A stretch of 64,000 nt of DNA from Lucinisca nassula. Taxonomy: Eukaryota; Mollusca; Bivalvia; Lucinida; Lucinidae. Position numbers and translations under genes: made by a program. This document shows, one piece after another, positions 46,121 to 59,218 of this stretch. The stretch lies in the NCBI GenBank assembly GCA_963580285.1, contig OY757011.1, forward strand, positions 152,184,745 to 152,248,744. The letters run 5' to 3'. Below the pieces are notes generated by a model. It did no database searches. It was not told the origin of the DNA and saw only the letters and a list, made by a program, of their open reading frames with translations. The stretch's first letter is position 1. The number at the start of each line of letters is the position of its first letter.

Positions 46121-47319
46121 CTGAATCAGGCCTGGGAGAGCATGCTGCATCCGTAGCATACCTTGATCAGGCATGTGAGAGCAAGCTGCACCCGCAGGAT
46201 ACCAGCATCCGACCTGGGAGACCATGCTGCACCAGAAGGATACCTGGATCAGGCCTGTGCGACCATGCTGCATCAGTACGCTACTAGGATCAGGCCTTGG
46301 AGAGCATGCTCCACCTGGGGGTACCTGGATCAGGCTTTGGAAAGCATTCTACACCCGTAAGATACCGGAATCAAGCCAGGGAGAGCATGCTGCATCCGTA
46401 GGATAACAGGGTTAAGAATGAGAGACAATGCTACACCAGTGGGATGCCAGTAGAGCATGCTGCACCAGTAGGATACCTAGATCAGGCCTGGGAAAGCATG
46501 CTGCATCCGTAGTATACCAGGATCAGGCCTGGTAGAGCATCCTTGTCCAGCAGTATGGAGGATCAGACCTGGGAAAGCGTGCTTCACCAAAGGAAAACAG
46601 GATCAGGCCTGTGAGATTATGCAGCACCTCTAGGTGGGCCTGCTTCACCCATCGATATCAGGAACTGGCCTAGGGGAACATGTTACACCCGTCGGATACG
46701 ATGGTCAAGAGGCCGTACTGCACCAGTAGGGTACATGGATCAAGCCGGGGTGACCATGCTGCACCCAAAGGATACCTGTAGCAGGCCTGGGAGAGCCTAC
46801 TGCGCCTAAAGGACGCCAGGATCAGGCCTGTCAGCTCATGCTGCACCAGTAGGATACCAGGGTCATGCCTGGGAGAGCATCCTTGACCCGCAGCATGAAG
46901 GATCAGACCTGGGGGAGCATGCTGCACCAGAAGGATAACAGGATCAGATATGTTCTATAAAAGGGTTATCCTTTGGAAGCAAGGAATACACCACAAAACC
47001 GGAAAATATGAAGTGTACAAGATTGCTGGGCCTGACTAGCTAGTTTCGGCCAATAAGGCCTCATCAGTGACCCTAAGATATTTTCAAAATTCCACAATGG
47101 AATCAATGATCCCAAAGGACAAGAAAATATAAACTACACTATGATGTAGGGCGTGAAACTTTTTGCGGCCGCCACACATTCCCAGACACCAGCTGCAGTG
47201 ACGTCAAATATGTTCTATAAAAGGGTTATCCTTTGGAAGCAAGGAATACACCACAGAACTGGAAAATATGAAGTGTACATGTTTTCTGGGTCAGACTAGC
47301 TAGTTTCGGCCAATTAGGA

Positions 47320-50300
47320 CATTGAAACTAACCCCGGCCCAAGGTTTCGCTGCGGACTCTGCAAAAAGTATTGCAAAGGTTCCGAGAAATGGATAGAATG
47401 TGAGGACTGTAACAAGCGCTTTCACTCCTCATTTTCTGATTTGGATAACAGCCAGTTGTTCGAAATTGAATCTAGAGCTGAAACTTGGTATTGCAAAGAC
47501 TGAAAAGCTGACAGTGGTCTTTGCAGTGGTGCTGTCCTTAATGGTCACAAGGCCGTTCAGTGTGATCAATGTGAAATGTCGATACACACTGAATGTTCCT
47601 TCATTTCAGATGCAGAATATGGCACTTTGGTAAACTCAAGCTGCCACTGGATATGTCCAAAATGTGAGGTTTGTAACTTTTCAGACTCCTTCTTTGATGA
47701 ATATGTAGAACTGAGTAAGCCAAACAGGTTTGAACCTCAGCAGAGGATAAGAGAGGCAAATCTTCGACTGCTGATGAAACTAAGTCAAATTTTGTAAAAG
47801 GTTTGAAACTTTGCAGTATACACATAAATGAATTTAGAGGAATAATTCTTGAACTTTTAGCTTTCCTCGACACATCTCAACCTTATAGTGTTGCTGTTCA
47901 GGAAACAAAGATTGACAGTTCAATGACCTCATCTAAGCTTTTCCCTGAAACTTGTCAGTACCGTGTCTACAGAAAAGATAGGAACTCTCATGGCGGTGGG
48001 GTGATGTTGCTCATTCATAGAGACATCCCTCGCATGCCTTTAATGGAACCGGAAAATGACACCGAATCGGTCTGGGTTAAGACTTTTGCAAATTAAACTT
48101 CCCACTTTGTAGCAAGTTGGCATCGACCACCAAATGGTACGGTCGAAAACTTTCAGTTGTTTAAAGAACAACTGGGTTGCATTAAATCGCAGCACAAGGG
48201 TAAAAAACTCCAGGCTGTACATGTTCTAGGTGACCTCAACTTCAGAGACGTAGCTTGGCCCGACAGGCTCAGCAAACAAGGCACAATGCTGAGTGAGTCC
48301 GAAAGACAAATATTAATTGACATTATGAACGATCATGGCCTGGAACAAATTGTTAACTTCCCCACTCGTGATAAGAACACATTGGATCTGATCCTTACGA
48401 CTTTGCCAGGACAATTCGAAGACATTCATTCCCCAGATAAACTAAGTGACCACGATATTGTCCCCGGATATTTAAAAATTCACATCCCACCAATAAAGAA
48501 ACCTCGGAGGAAGGTGTACTCTTATTAGAAAGGTGACCATGAAACTATGAGGAAGGATGCACTCAGATTTGCTAAGGAGAAATACTTTAATGGTCATTCA
48601 GATGCTCGGTCTGTACAGGAGAACTTTGATTTGATAACTTCTTTCATTCATACTTCGGCCGAAAATCATATCCCCTCAAAAACTAGTAGGTCTGTATCTC
48701 CAGAGATAAGAAGAAAAAAATCGCAGAATGAATAAGATTCATGCACAGGCAAAAAAGACGGGAAGTGGTAAACTCCGGACAAAATTTGAAAACTTGAGAC
48801 GTGAAATCAAGACTGATATAAAAAAAAATCAGCATGATTTGTATGTGAATAACTTGGTAGGTGATGTAAAGGCAAATCCCAGAAACTTCTACAGATAATT
48901 TTATATCAATAGCCAGAAGAAAGACTGGCAAGGTATCCCGCCCCTTAATAAAAGAGGAGGGAACGGGGTTGCTGAATCAGACTCTGAAAGGGCAAAGGAA
49001 CTAGTTGGTCAATTCAATGATGCGTTTAATAAAGTGCTCGGAGGTTCCATTGACTAGAAGATCGGCCCCATTCATGAATATTGTTGTGACAGCTGAAGAA
49101 GTGATCAAGTTACTCCAAGGCTTAAACCCCAGTAAGGCCCTAGGACCTGATGAGCTTCATCCTAGAGTCCTGAAGGAACTAGCAAATGAGTTGGGTCCAG
49201 TTTTTGCATACTTGTTTAAACAGTCCCTTGATACGGGTGAAATCCCCAAAGAATGGCTCTTAGCAAACATCTGTCCACTCTTCAAAAAAGGGGATAGGGC
49301 TTTGCCCGTAATTATCGCCCTGTGTCTCCGACTTGTGTTATGTGTAAACTGGAACATATAGTCTGCTCAAACAGCATGGCCCACTTGGACGAACATAAAC
49401 TTTTGTCAGACAGACAACATGCATTTAGGAAAAGGCATAGTTGTCAAACTAAGCTAAGCACAGTTATTAATGACTGGGCAAAACACATTTATCCTGGACT
49501 TCGAGAAGGCTTTTGACACCCCTCCTCAGGAACTACTTAAATCTAAGTTATTTGGTTATGGAATTGGGGAAAAGACCCTCAAATGGATAGATTCCTTTCT
49601 TTGCTACAGAAAACAGCGGGTTGTTGTTAATGGTGAATCTTCAGAGTGGGCTCCAGTTTCGTCTGGAGTCCCGCAAAGGACCATTCTTGGTCCACTTTTG
49701 TTCTCCCTTTACATCAATGATATTTCCACTTACAATGACTCAGAAATAAGACTGTTCGCAGATGACTGTGTTTGTTACCGGGAAATTAGAGATACAGATG
49801 ACTCATTGAAACTTCAGGCTGACATAGATAGATTAGGATGTTGGGCCCGAAAATGGGGCATGAGATTTCAGCCAGTTAAATGCAATATTATGCAGATAAC
49901 TAAGAAGAGATCTAATAAAGTTGAGGCTTCTTCGAGAATGTGGACTCCATTAAATACCTTGGAGTGACAATCTCACACAACTTGAGATGGAATACTCATA
50001 TTAGCAACATGTGTACTAAGGCAAATAGAACGCTTGGTTTCCTGAGGCGAAATCTTCATCAGTGATGTAAAAGAGGCAGCATATAAAGGTCTTGTCCGCC
50101 CAATGTTGGAATATGGAGGTTGTATCTGGGACCCAAGTGGAGTGGTCCTTAACGATGAAATTGAGAAAGTTCAGAATAGAGCTGCTAGAATTGTAACATG
50201 CAATTACTGCTTTGAAACTGGGAGCATGACTGGAATACTCGGAAAATTGAAATGGGAGTCTCTCAAATAAAAAGAGTAAAAGACAGTAGGCTAATCCTTT

Positions 50301-50612
50301 TATACAAAGGTCTAAAGGGAGCTGCCAGCATTTCAACAGATGACATTGTTCCCCCAACTAGACACTGTAAAAATCACCATTCGTTGGCGTTTCAGACCCT
50401 TACTGCAAGAACTGACATTTATAAAGAGTCGTGCTCCCAAGATCCATTAGAGATTGGAATGCCCTTCCCGATTCGATTATTTCGACAGCTGAAGGTGCTG
50501 ATGATTGTGTAGCTAAATTTACCTCTTTGGTTAGAGCTGGGGACTAACTTCTCATATCACAGGTCCTAGTGTATGAATTTTATTTGACACACCAGTAACA
50601 ATTCTGATTCTG
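47320..50612 (+). mobile_element. Decayed PHD-finger LINE (CR1/L2 group)
   Basis: Inserted in the 250-bp repeat between CCAATTAGG and TCAGTGGCCC. It has a zinc-finger head, endonuclease and RT regions and a short 3' UTR ending in ATTCTGATTCTGA, a microsatellite-like tail typical of L2/CR1 LINEs. Almost complete, but with many frameshifts and stops. Confidence 0.85.
47336..50547 (+). pseudogene. LINE protein: PHD-like fingers, endonuclease, RT; broken
   Basis: The first finger reads CGLCKKYCKGSEKWIECEDC ... RFHSS ... WYCKD, with a TGA (about 47502) where the last Cys should be. The second reads VQCDQCEMSIHTEC ... WICPKCEVC. Such PHD-type fingers occur in some CR1/L2 elements, role unproven. 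Endonuclease pieces: VAVQETKIDSS, RKDRNSHGGGV, VLGDLNFRDVAWP, NTLDLILTTLP and LSDHDIV, with stops at 48094 and 48526. RT: LNPSKALGPDELHPRVLKEL, then shifted frames to FILDFEKAFDTPP (motif A), SGVPQRTILGPLLFSLYIND (motif B with Arg for the usual Gly) and LFADDCVCY (motif C). A last shifted piece keeps RLILLYKGLKGAAS and FTSLVRAGD before a stop at 50545. Not functional. Confidence 0.85.
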
Positions 50613-50856
50613 ATGTCAGTGGCCCTTAGATATTTTCAAAATTCCACAATGGAATCAATGATCCAAAAGGACAAGAAAATATTAACTATACTATGATGTA
50701 GGGCAAGGAGACTTTTTACGGCCGCCACACATTCCCTGACACCAGCTGCAGTAACGTCAAATATGTTCTTTAAAAGGGTTATCCTTTGGAAGCAATGGAT
50801 ACACAACAGAACTGGAAAATATGAAGTGTACATGTTTTCTGGGTCAGACCAGCTAG

Positions 50857-52458
50857 GAGATTATGCTGCACCCGTAGGACTCCATGGTCAGGCCTGAGAG
50901 AGCAGGCTGCACCCATAGGATACCAGGGTCAAGCCTGAGATACCATGCTGTATCAGAAGGATACCTGAATCAGGCCTGGGAGAGCATGATGCACCCGTAG
51001 GATACCAGAATATGGCCTGACAGAGCATGTTCAACCCGTAGGATATTAGGGTCAAGACTGGATACCTGCAACAGTCCTGGTAGAGCATGCTGCGCCCGTA
51101 GGATACCAGAATCAGACCTGGGATAGCATATGCACCTGTAAGATACCTGGATCAGGCCTGGGTGACCACAGTGCACCCGTAACGACACCATGGTTATTCT
51201 TGGGAGAGCATGATGCACCCGTAGGATATCAGAATCTTGCCCAGTAGAGGATGCTGCAGGGTCAAGACTTCGAGGCAATGCTGCACCAGAAGGATACCTG
51301 GGTCAGGCTTGGGAGACCATGCTGTACACGTAGGATACGTGCATCAGGCCAGGTAGAGCATGCTGCTCCCACAGGACACCAGGATCAGGCCTGTGAGACC
51401 ATGCTGTACCAGTTGGATACCAGGATCAGGCACGAGTGACCATGCTTCACCCGTAGGATACCACGATCAGGCCTGGGAGGGTATGCTGCACCCGATGGAT
51501 ACCAGGCTCAGGCTTGGAAGAGCATGCTGCACTCGTAGGATACCAGGATCCAGCCTGGGAGAGCATGCTGCACCCGTAGGATACCTGGAAAAGGCCTATG
51601 AGACCATGCTGCATTGGTAGCATTCCAGGATCATGCTTGAGGGATCATGCTGCACACGTAGGATAACTGGATCAGGCCTGCGAGACCATGCTGCATCTGT
51701 AGGATACCAGAATTAGGCCTGGCAGAGCATTTTGCAACCGCATGATACCAGGATCAGGCCTGGGAGAGCATGTTGTACCCCTTGAATACAAGGATCGGAT
51801 CCGGAAGACCATGCTGTACCAGGTGGATACCAGGATCAGGCTAAGGGGAGCATGCTGCACCAGTAGGATACAGGATCGGGCATGAGAGACCATGCTACCC
51901 ACTTTGGATACAAGGATCAGGCTTGGGAGAGCATGCTGCACCCGTAGGATACCAGTACCAGGCCTGGGACAGCATGCTGCACAAATAGGGTACAAGGATA
52001 AGGTATGAGAGAACATGCTGCATCCATAGAATACCAGCATCAGGGCTGTGAGAGCATGCTGCACACATAGGATACCAGGATAAGGCCTGAGAGAACATGC
52101 TGCACCCATAGAATACCAGCATCAGGCCTAGAAGAGCATGCTGCACCCGTAGGATACAAGGACCATGCTGCACCATTAGGATGTCAGAGTCAAGCCTGAC
52201 AGACTATGCTGCACCACTAGGATGCCATGACCATTTCTGAGAGATCATGCTGCAGCAGTAGGATACCAGGATCAGGCATGGGAGAACATGCTGCACCGAT
52301 AGGATACCAGGATCAGGCCTGAGAAACCATGCTGCACCCGTAGGATACCAGGAACAATCCTGAGAAAGTATGCTGCAACCGTTGGATACCAGGATCAAGC
52401 CTTGTAGAGCATGTTGCAACAGTAGGATACCAGAATCAGGCACGAGAGACCATGCTGA
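50857..52458. repeat. 41-bp satellite array, block 2
   Basis: About 39 monomers, one orientation. A 145-codon minus-strand frame (51672-52109) exists only because several reverse TGA triplets mutated. Near-duplicate pairs such as the block with GAATACCAGCATCAGG at 52025 and 52115 indicate local duplication. Confidence 0.95.
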
Positions 52459-53416
52459 ATCTGCAGGCATTGTGCAGACGACGTTGGCGACGAGTACCAT
52501 TATGTAATGAAGTGTAAAGTTTTTGAAGAACAACGATATAAATGCATTAAATATGTTCTATAAGAAATCCAGATATACTGAATTTAAGACATTAATGAAC
52601 AAAACAAATATTACGGAATTAAGAAAATTATGCAAAGTTATTGATATCATCAAGAAGAAACGCACAAATAAGCGCTATTAATAATTTTGGAATTTTTGCA
52701 GTGCGGATTATTATAACAAGAATCTGGGTGCGCTAGCATTAGCATCCAAGCAGCTTCAGGAAACTTTATATTTTGCCGTCGACGTTGATCCAACGTTGCG
52801 CGTCGATGTAAAGTCTACCTCTGAAAGTCAGATACACAGGTTGTCCTGTTATAATTAATAATGCCATATATCCACCTAGACTGTAACGAACATGTGAAGG
52901 AACCGTTTAACGTGGCGTAGCGGTGATATAGTCGCAATAGATATGGCCAAAGTGAATTAATCTATATAAGTACAATGGGGTTTCGATATCTCGAGCACCT
53001 AGGACCAATCAAATCTGTACGGAAAAGGACCAGTTCTAGCTTCTGAGGGTTAATTCGTAGAGGCATAGTACTTATATGAAATAAAGGCATGCTGAGTGTA
53101 CTCATTCGAATCGCCTCAACGAGATGAATTTAATGAGTATACCCAGTAAACCTTTTCATAATTAAATATCTGAAGTATATCTTATCAGGCCATACGGAAA
53201 TAATTCCATAGGGGCCTAAGGGCGGGTTAGAATCAGCCACGGTAAGCGAGCCATCGGGTTCGAGCCATAATTTCTTCACTGTACGTATATGCGGAGACTC
53301 GTGTGTCCAAATCTCCATTGTCCTCGAGTCACTGATGTGTATATCATGTTTAAATTATTAACCCTCATGTGTTGGTATATTGATATATAACCCGAGTATT
53401 AAATAAACTTGAAACT
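52459..53416. other. Non-satellite spacer inside the array
   Basis: AT-rich DNA with GTCGACGTTGATCCAACG (about 52780), a decayed palindromic core (53100-53145, TCGCCTCAACGAGATG) and an AATAAA-containing end (TATTAAATAAACTTGAAACT) exactly where satellite resumes at 53417. The last point suggests the 3' end of an unknown retroposed transcript. No coding frame recognised. Confidence 0.45.
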
Positions 53417-54365
53417 TGCACCCGTAGGATACCAGGATCAGGCCTGGGAGGGCATACTGCACTTGTAGTATACCAGGATCAAGCCTTGGTAAGCATGCTG
53501 CACCCTTAAGACACTAGAATCAAGCATTGAAGAGTATACTTCTACCTTAGGACACCAGGGTCAAGACTGAGAGGCCATGCTGCACCAGTAGGACACCTGG
53601 ATCAGGCCTGGGAGACGATACTGCATCCGTAAGATACTTGCATCACGCCTGGGAGAGCATGCTGCACCCGTAGGACACCAGGACCAGCACTGTGCGACCA
53701 TGCTGCACTGGTAGGATACCAGGATCAGGCCTGTGGGACAATGCTACACCAGTAGGATATCAGGATCAGGCCTGGGAGAACATGCTTCACCCGCCCGATA
53801 CCAGGATCAGGCCTGAGAGACCATGCTGCACCCGTAGGATACCAGGATCAGGTCTGGGAGAGCTTGCTGCACCCGTAGTATACCTGGATCAGGCCTGAGG
53901 GACCATGCTGCACGCGTAAGATACCAGGGTCAAGACTGAGAGGCTATGCTGGCAAGTAGGATACCTGGATCAGGCCTGGGAGACCATGCTGCACCCGTAA
54001 TGTACCTGCATCGCGCCTGGGACAGCATGTTGCACGCGTAGGACGCCAGGATCAGGCGTTGGAGACAATGCTGCACCCGAAAGATACCTGCATCTCGCCT
54101 GAAAGAGCATGCTGCACCCGTGGGACACCATGACCAGGCATGTGAGATCATGCTGCACTAGTAGGATGCCTGGATAAGGCTGGAGAGAGCATGCTGCATC
54201 CCGTAGGATACGCGGATCAGGCCTGAGGGACCATGCTGCACCAGTACGATACCAGGATCAGGCCTGGGAGATTATGCTGCACCCGTAAGATGCCTGCATC
54301 ACACACCATGCTGCACGCGTAGAATAGCAAGGTCAAGACTGAGAGGCCTTGGTGCGCCAGTGGGA

Positions 54366-54480
54366 TCCTGGTATCCTACAGGTACAGCATGCTCTCGTAG
54401 GACTGATCCTTGTATCCTCCTGATGTTGATTGATTCCTACTGGTGCAGCATGGTCTCTCAGGCGTCAATTATGAGATACC
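54366..54480 (-). repeat. Inverted satellite segment 3 with hairpin exit
   Basis: Reverse monomers (TGGTATCCTACAGGTACAGC) end at GGTCTCTCAGGCGTCAATTA followed by TGAGATACC, a decayed version of the 44904 hairpin. Confidence 0.8.
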
Positions 54481-57400
54481 ATGCTGTACCAGTATGATAC
54501 CAGGATCAAGCCTAGGAGGGCAAGCTGCATCCGTAGGATACCAGGATCAGGCCTAAGAGAGTATGCTGAATCAGTAGGATACCATGATCGGGCCTGGGAG
54601 ACCATGCTGCACCAGTAGGATACCTGGATCATGCCTGGGAATGCATGCTGCACCCGTAGGACACCAGGTTCAAGCCTTGGAGAGCACGCTGCACCAATAA
54701 GATACCAGAATCAAGCATGGGAGAGTATGCTGCACACATAGGATACCAGGGTCAAAACTGAGAGGCCATGCTGCACCAGTAAGATACCTGGATCAGGCCT
54801 GGGAGACAATGCTGCACCCGTAAGATGTCTGCATCACGTCTGGGAGAGCATGCTGCACCCGTAGAACACCAGGACCAGGCCTTTGAGACCATGCTGCACC
54901 AGAAGGATACCAAGATAAGGCTGCATCCCGATACGCGGATAAGGCCTGGGGGCCCACGCTGCACCAGTAGGATACCAGGATAAGGTCTGGGAGAGCACCC
55001 GTCGGATACCGGGATCAGGCCTGAAACACTATGATGCACCCGTGGAATACCATGCTCAGGTCTTGGAGAGCATGCTATAGCCGTAGGATTCCAGGGTCAA
55101 CCTTGAGAGACCATAAAGCATCCGCAGGATCAGGCTGGGAAGAGCATGCTGCACCCGAAGTATATCGGGATCAAGCCTGAGGGACCATGCTGCACGCGTA
55201 GGATACCAGGTTCAAGGCTGAAAGGCCATGCTCCACCAGAAGGATACTTGGATCAGGCCTGGGAGATCTGCTGCACCCGTAAGATACCTGCATCACGAAC
55301 CAGGCTGCACGCATAGGATACCAAGGTCAAGACTGAGAGTCCATGCTGCACCGGTAGGACACCAGGAACAGGAATGTTAGACCATGCTGCACAAGTAGGA
55401 TACCTGGATCATGCAGAGGAGAGCATGCTGCATCCCGTAGGATACGAGGATCGGGCTTGTGGGACCATGCAGTACCAGTTGGATACCAGAATCAGGCCTG
55501 GGAGAGCATGCTGCACACGTCGGATACCAGGATCAGGCCTGAGACACCATGCTGCACCCGTATGCCACCTGGACCATGCCTGTGAGACAGTGCTGCACCA
55601 GTAGGATAACTGAATCAGGATGGGGAGAGCATTCTGCATCCCGTAGGATACGACGATCAGGCCTGAGGGACCATGCTGCACCAGTAGGATACCAGGATCA
55701 GGCCTGAGAGAGCATGCTGCACCCGTCAGATACCATGACCAGGCCTGAGACACCGAGTTGCACCCGTAGGATACCAGGATCAGGTTCTGGAGAGCATGCT
55801 GTACCCGTAGGATTCCAGGGCCAAGCTTGAGAGACCATGCTGCATCCGCAAGATACCAGGATCAGGCTGGGGAGAGCATGCTGCATCTGTAGTATACCAG
55901 GATCAGGCCTGAGGACCCTGCTGCACGCGTAGGATACCAGGGTCAAGATTGAGAGGCCATGCTGCACCAGTAGGATCATGACTGTGAGAGCATGTTGTAC
56001 CCGTTGGATACTAGGGTCAAGCTTGAGAGACCATGCTCCACCCGTAGGATACCTTGATCATGCTTGGGAGAGCATGATGCACCATCAGGATACCAGGATC
56101 AGGCCTGGAAGAGCATGCTGCACCCGTAGGATACCAGGATCGGGCCAGCGAGACCATGTGGCACCCTAAGGATACCAAGACCAGGCCTGGGAGAGCAGGC
56201 TTTACCCGTAGGATACCAGGTTCAGGCCTGGCAGAGCATGCTGCACAAGTAGGATACCATGGGCAAGGCTGAGAGGACATGCTGCACTATAGGGATACCT
56301 GGATCATGCCTGGTCGACTATTCTGCACACGTAGGATACATTAATCAGGCCTGCGAGACCATGTTGCACCAGTAGGAATCAACGATCAGGTCTGGGATTG
56401 GATGCTGCACCCGTAGGATATCAGGATCAGGCCTGCGAGACCATACTGCACCCGTAAGATACTAGGATCAGGTCTGGGGAGCATGCTGCGCCCGTATGGT
56501 ACATAGATCAGGCCTGAGGGACCATGCTGCACGCGAAGTATACTAAGGATATGGCCTGGAAGAGCATGCCTCTTCCCGTAGGATAATCGGTTTAGGCCTT
56601 GGAGAGCAAGCTGCACCATTAGTATACCATCATCAGGTCTTGGAGAGCATGATGCACCTTTAGGATACCAGGATCAGGTTTTTGAGATCATGCTGCCCGC
56701 GAAGGTTACTAGGATAAGGCCTGGGAGAGCATGGTGCACACATAGGATTCCAGGAGCAGACCTGTGAGAGCAATGCTACGCCCATTGGATAGCAGGATCA
56801 GGCCTGAGAGAGCTTGCTGCACCCGTAGAGTACCAGGATCAAGCCTGGGAGAGCATGTTGCACCCGTAGGATACAAGGATCAGGCCTGGGAGAGCATTCT
56901 GCAACAGCAGGATACCAGAGTTAAGTCTGAGATACCATGCTGCACCACTAGGATACCAAAATCAGGCCTGGGAGAGCATGCTGCACCTTGGAGATACCTG
57001 GACCAGGCTTTGGCAGGCACACTGCGCCCGTAGGCTACCAGTGTCAAGCCTAGGAGAAAACATTTAACCAGAATCAAGCCGGGGAGGGCATGCTGCACCA
57101 GTAGGATACCAGGATCAAGCCTGGGAGAGCATGCTTCGCCCGACGAATACCAGGATCTGGCCTAGGAGAGCATGCTACACCCGTAGGATATCCGGATTAT
57201 GCCTGGGAGAGCATGCTGCTCCAGTAGGACACCATGGTCAAGCCTGAGAGACCATGCTGGACCACTTGGAAACCTGGGTCGGGCCTGCCAGTGCATACTG
57301 CAGCCGTAGGATACCAAGCTCAAGCCTTGGATACCATTTTGCACAATAAGGGTACCTGGATCAATCCAGGGATAGCATGCTGCACACATAGGATACCAGG

Positions 57401-59068
57401 ATCAAGCCTGGGAGAGCATGCTGCAAGAGTAGGATACCAGGATCAGGCACGCGAGACCATGCTGCAGGCGTGGGATACATGGATCAAGGTTGAGAGAGCG
57501 AACTGCACCCGTAGGATCCCAAGGTCAAGACTCGAAGAGCATGTTGCACTGTAAGATACCAGAATCAAGCCTGGGAGAGAATGCTGCACCCGTAAGATAC
57601 CAGGGTCAAGACTGAGAGACCATGTTGCACCCGGACACCAGGGTCAAGCCTGGTACTGCATGCTGCAACAGTAGGATACCAGGATCAGGCCTAAGAGACT
57701 ATGCTGCACCCGTATGAGACCATAATCAGGCCTGTGAGAGCATGCTGTACCCTTAGGATAACAGGATCAGGTCTGTGAGAGCATGCTGCACACGTAGGAT
57801 ACAATGATCAGGCCAGGGGAACCATGCGGCACACATAAAATACCAGGTTCCAGCCTGGGAGAGCATAATGCCCCAGAAAGTTACCAGGATCAGGCATGAG
57901 AGACAATGCTCCACACATAGGATACCATGATCAGGTCTTGGAGAGCATGCTGTACCCGTAGGATACCAGGGTCAAGCTGGAAAGACCATGCTGCATCACT
58001 AGGATACCTGAATCGGGCCTGTGAGAGCATGCTGCAGCCGTATGATACCAGGCCAAGCCAGGGAGACCATGTTACACCAGTAGGATACCTGGATCAGGCA
58101 GGGGAGAGCATGTTGCACCCGTAGCATTCATTGATCAGGCCTGTGAGACCATGCTGCACAAGTAGGATACCTAGATCGGTCCTGAGCGAAAATGCTGCAT
58201 CAGTAGGATACCAGGATTAGGCCTGGGAGAGCATTCACCACCGATGGATACTTGGATCAGGTTTTGGAAAGCATGCTGCACCCGAAGGATACCGGGTCAA
58301 GCCTCGGAGAGCATACTGCACCAGTAAGATACCAGAATCAAGCCTGGGAGAGCATGGTGCACCAGTGGGATACCAGGGCCAAGGCTGAGAGACTATGCTG
58401 CACCAGTAGGATACCAGGATCAGGGCTTGGAGAGCATGCTGCACCAGTAGAATACCTTGATCAGGCCTGCGAATGCATGCTGCACCCGTAGGATACCAGG
58501 TTCAGGCCTGTGAGACCATGCTGCACCCTTAGAACACCTTGGTCAAGCCTGGGAGGGCATGCTTCACCCGTAAGATAACAGTATTAGGCTTTGGAATACC
58601 GTAGGATACCAGGATCCGGCATGGAAGACCATGCTGCACCCGTAGGATACACGGATAAGGCCTGTGAGACCATGCTGCACCAGTAGGATACCAGGATCAG
58701 GCCTGAGGGACCATGCTGCACCCGTAGGTACCTTAATCCGGCCGGCGAGATCATGCCGCTCCAGTGGGATACAAGGATCAGGCCTGGGAGAGTATGCTGC
58801 ACCCGTAGGATACCAGGATCAGGCCTGAGAGACCATGCTACACGCGTAGGATACGAGGATCAGGTCTGAGAGAGCATGCTTTGCCCGTAGGATGCCAGGG
58901 TCAAGCCTGAAAAATCATGCTGCACCCGTAGGACACCCGGGCCAAGCCTGGGAGACAATGCTGCACCCGTAGGATACCTGGATCAGGTCTGGGAGAGAAT
59001 GTTGTGACGTTAGGGTACCTGGATCAGGCCAGAGAGACCATGCGTCACACATAGGATACCAGGATCAA

Positions 59069-59218
59069 AATAGAAGTAGAGGAAATGATCAGGGATCGAT
59101 ACAGTCAACCCATAGCTCCCATCAGAGACACCAAAGGGAAAGAAACTCAAACATGCATCAACAGACCTAATGGAAACACCAACAGCGGAAAGCCAAAAGG
59201 ACAGATACTTTTCCACAA
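59069..59218 (-). mobile_element. Penelope-like 3' UTR tail inside the satellite
   Basis: Minus-strand copy of about 150 bp ending 3' at TAGAAGTAGAGG (plus strand), directly joined to satellite at GGATACCAGGATCAAAA. Satellite resumes near 59221 (CTAGGAGAGCATCCTGC). Confidence 0.8.

Larger units (their letters stand above)
43850..46947. repeat. 41-bp satellite array, block 1
   Basis: About 75 monomers of 41 bp, marked by GGATCAGGCCTGGGAGAGCA and GCATGCTGCACCCGTAGGA. Two variant classes alternate: GGATCAGGCCTGGGAGAGC with CACCCGTA, and GTCAAG.CTGAGAGACC with CACCAGTA. GC content is clearly above the surroundings. The monomer has one TAG per 41 bp forward and one TGA reverse, so frames rarely exceed 40 codons unless these mutate; the 60-90-codon frames here are chance. 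Contains two polarity reversals and two kinds of higher-order repeat. Confidence 0.95.
46948..50856 (-). repeat. Reverse 250-bp repeat units inside the satellite, split by a LINE
   Basis: 46948-47319 is about one and a half units of the 3.1-3.9 kb repeat in reverse (GGGTTATCCTTTGGAAGCAA, CTAGTTTCGGCCAATTAGG). 50613-50856 is the continuation (GGACAAGAAAATATTAACTA, CGGCCGCCACACATTCCC). Satellite flanks both outer sides, so this repeat entered the array before the LINE entered it. Confidence 0.8.
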
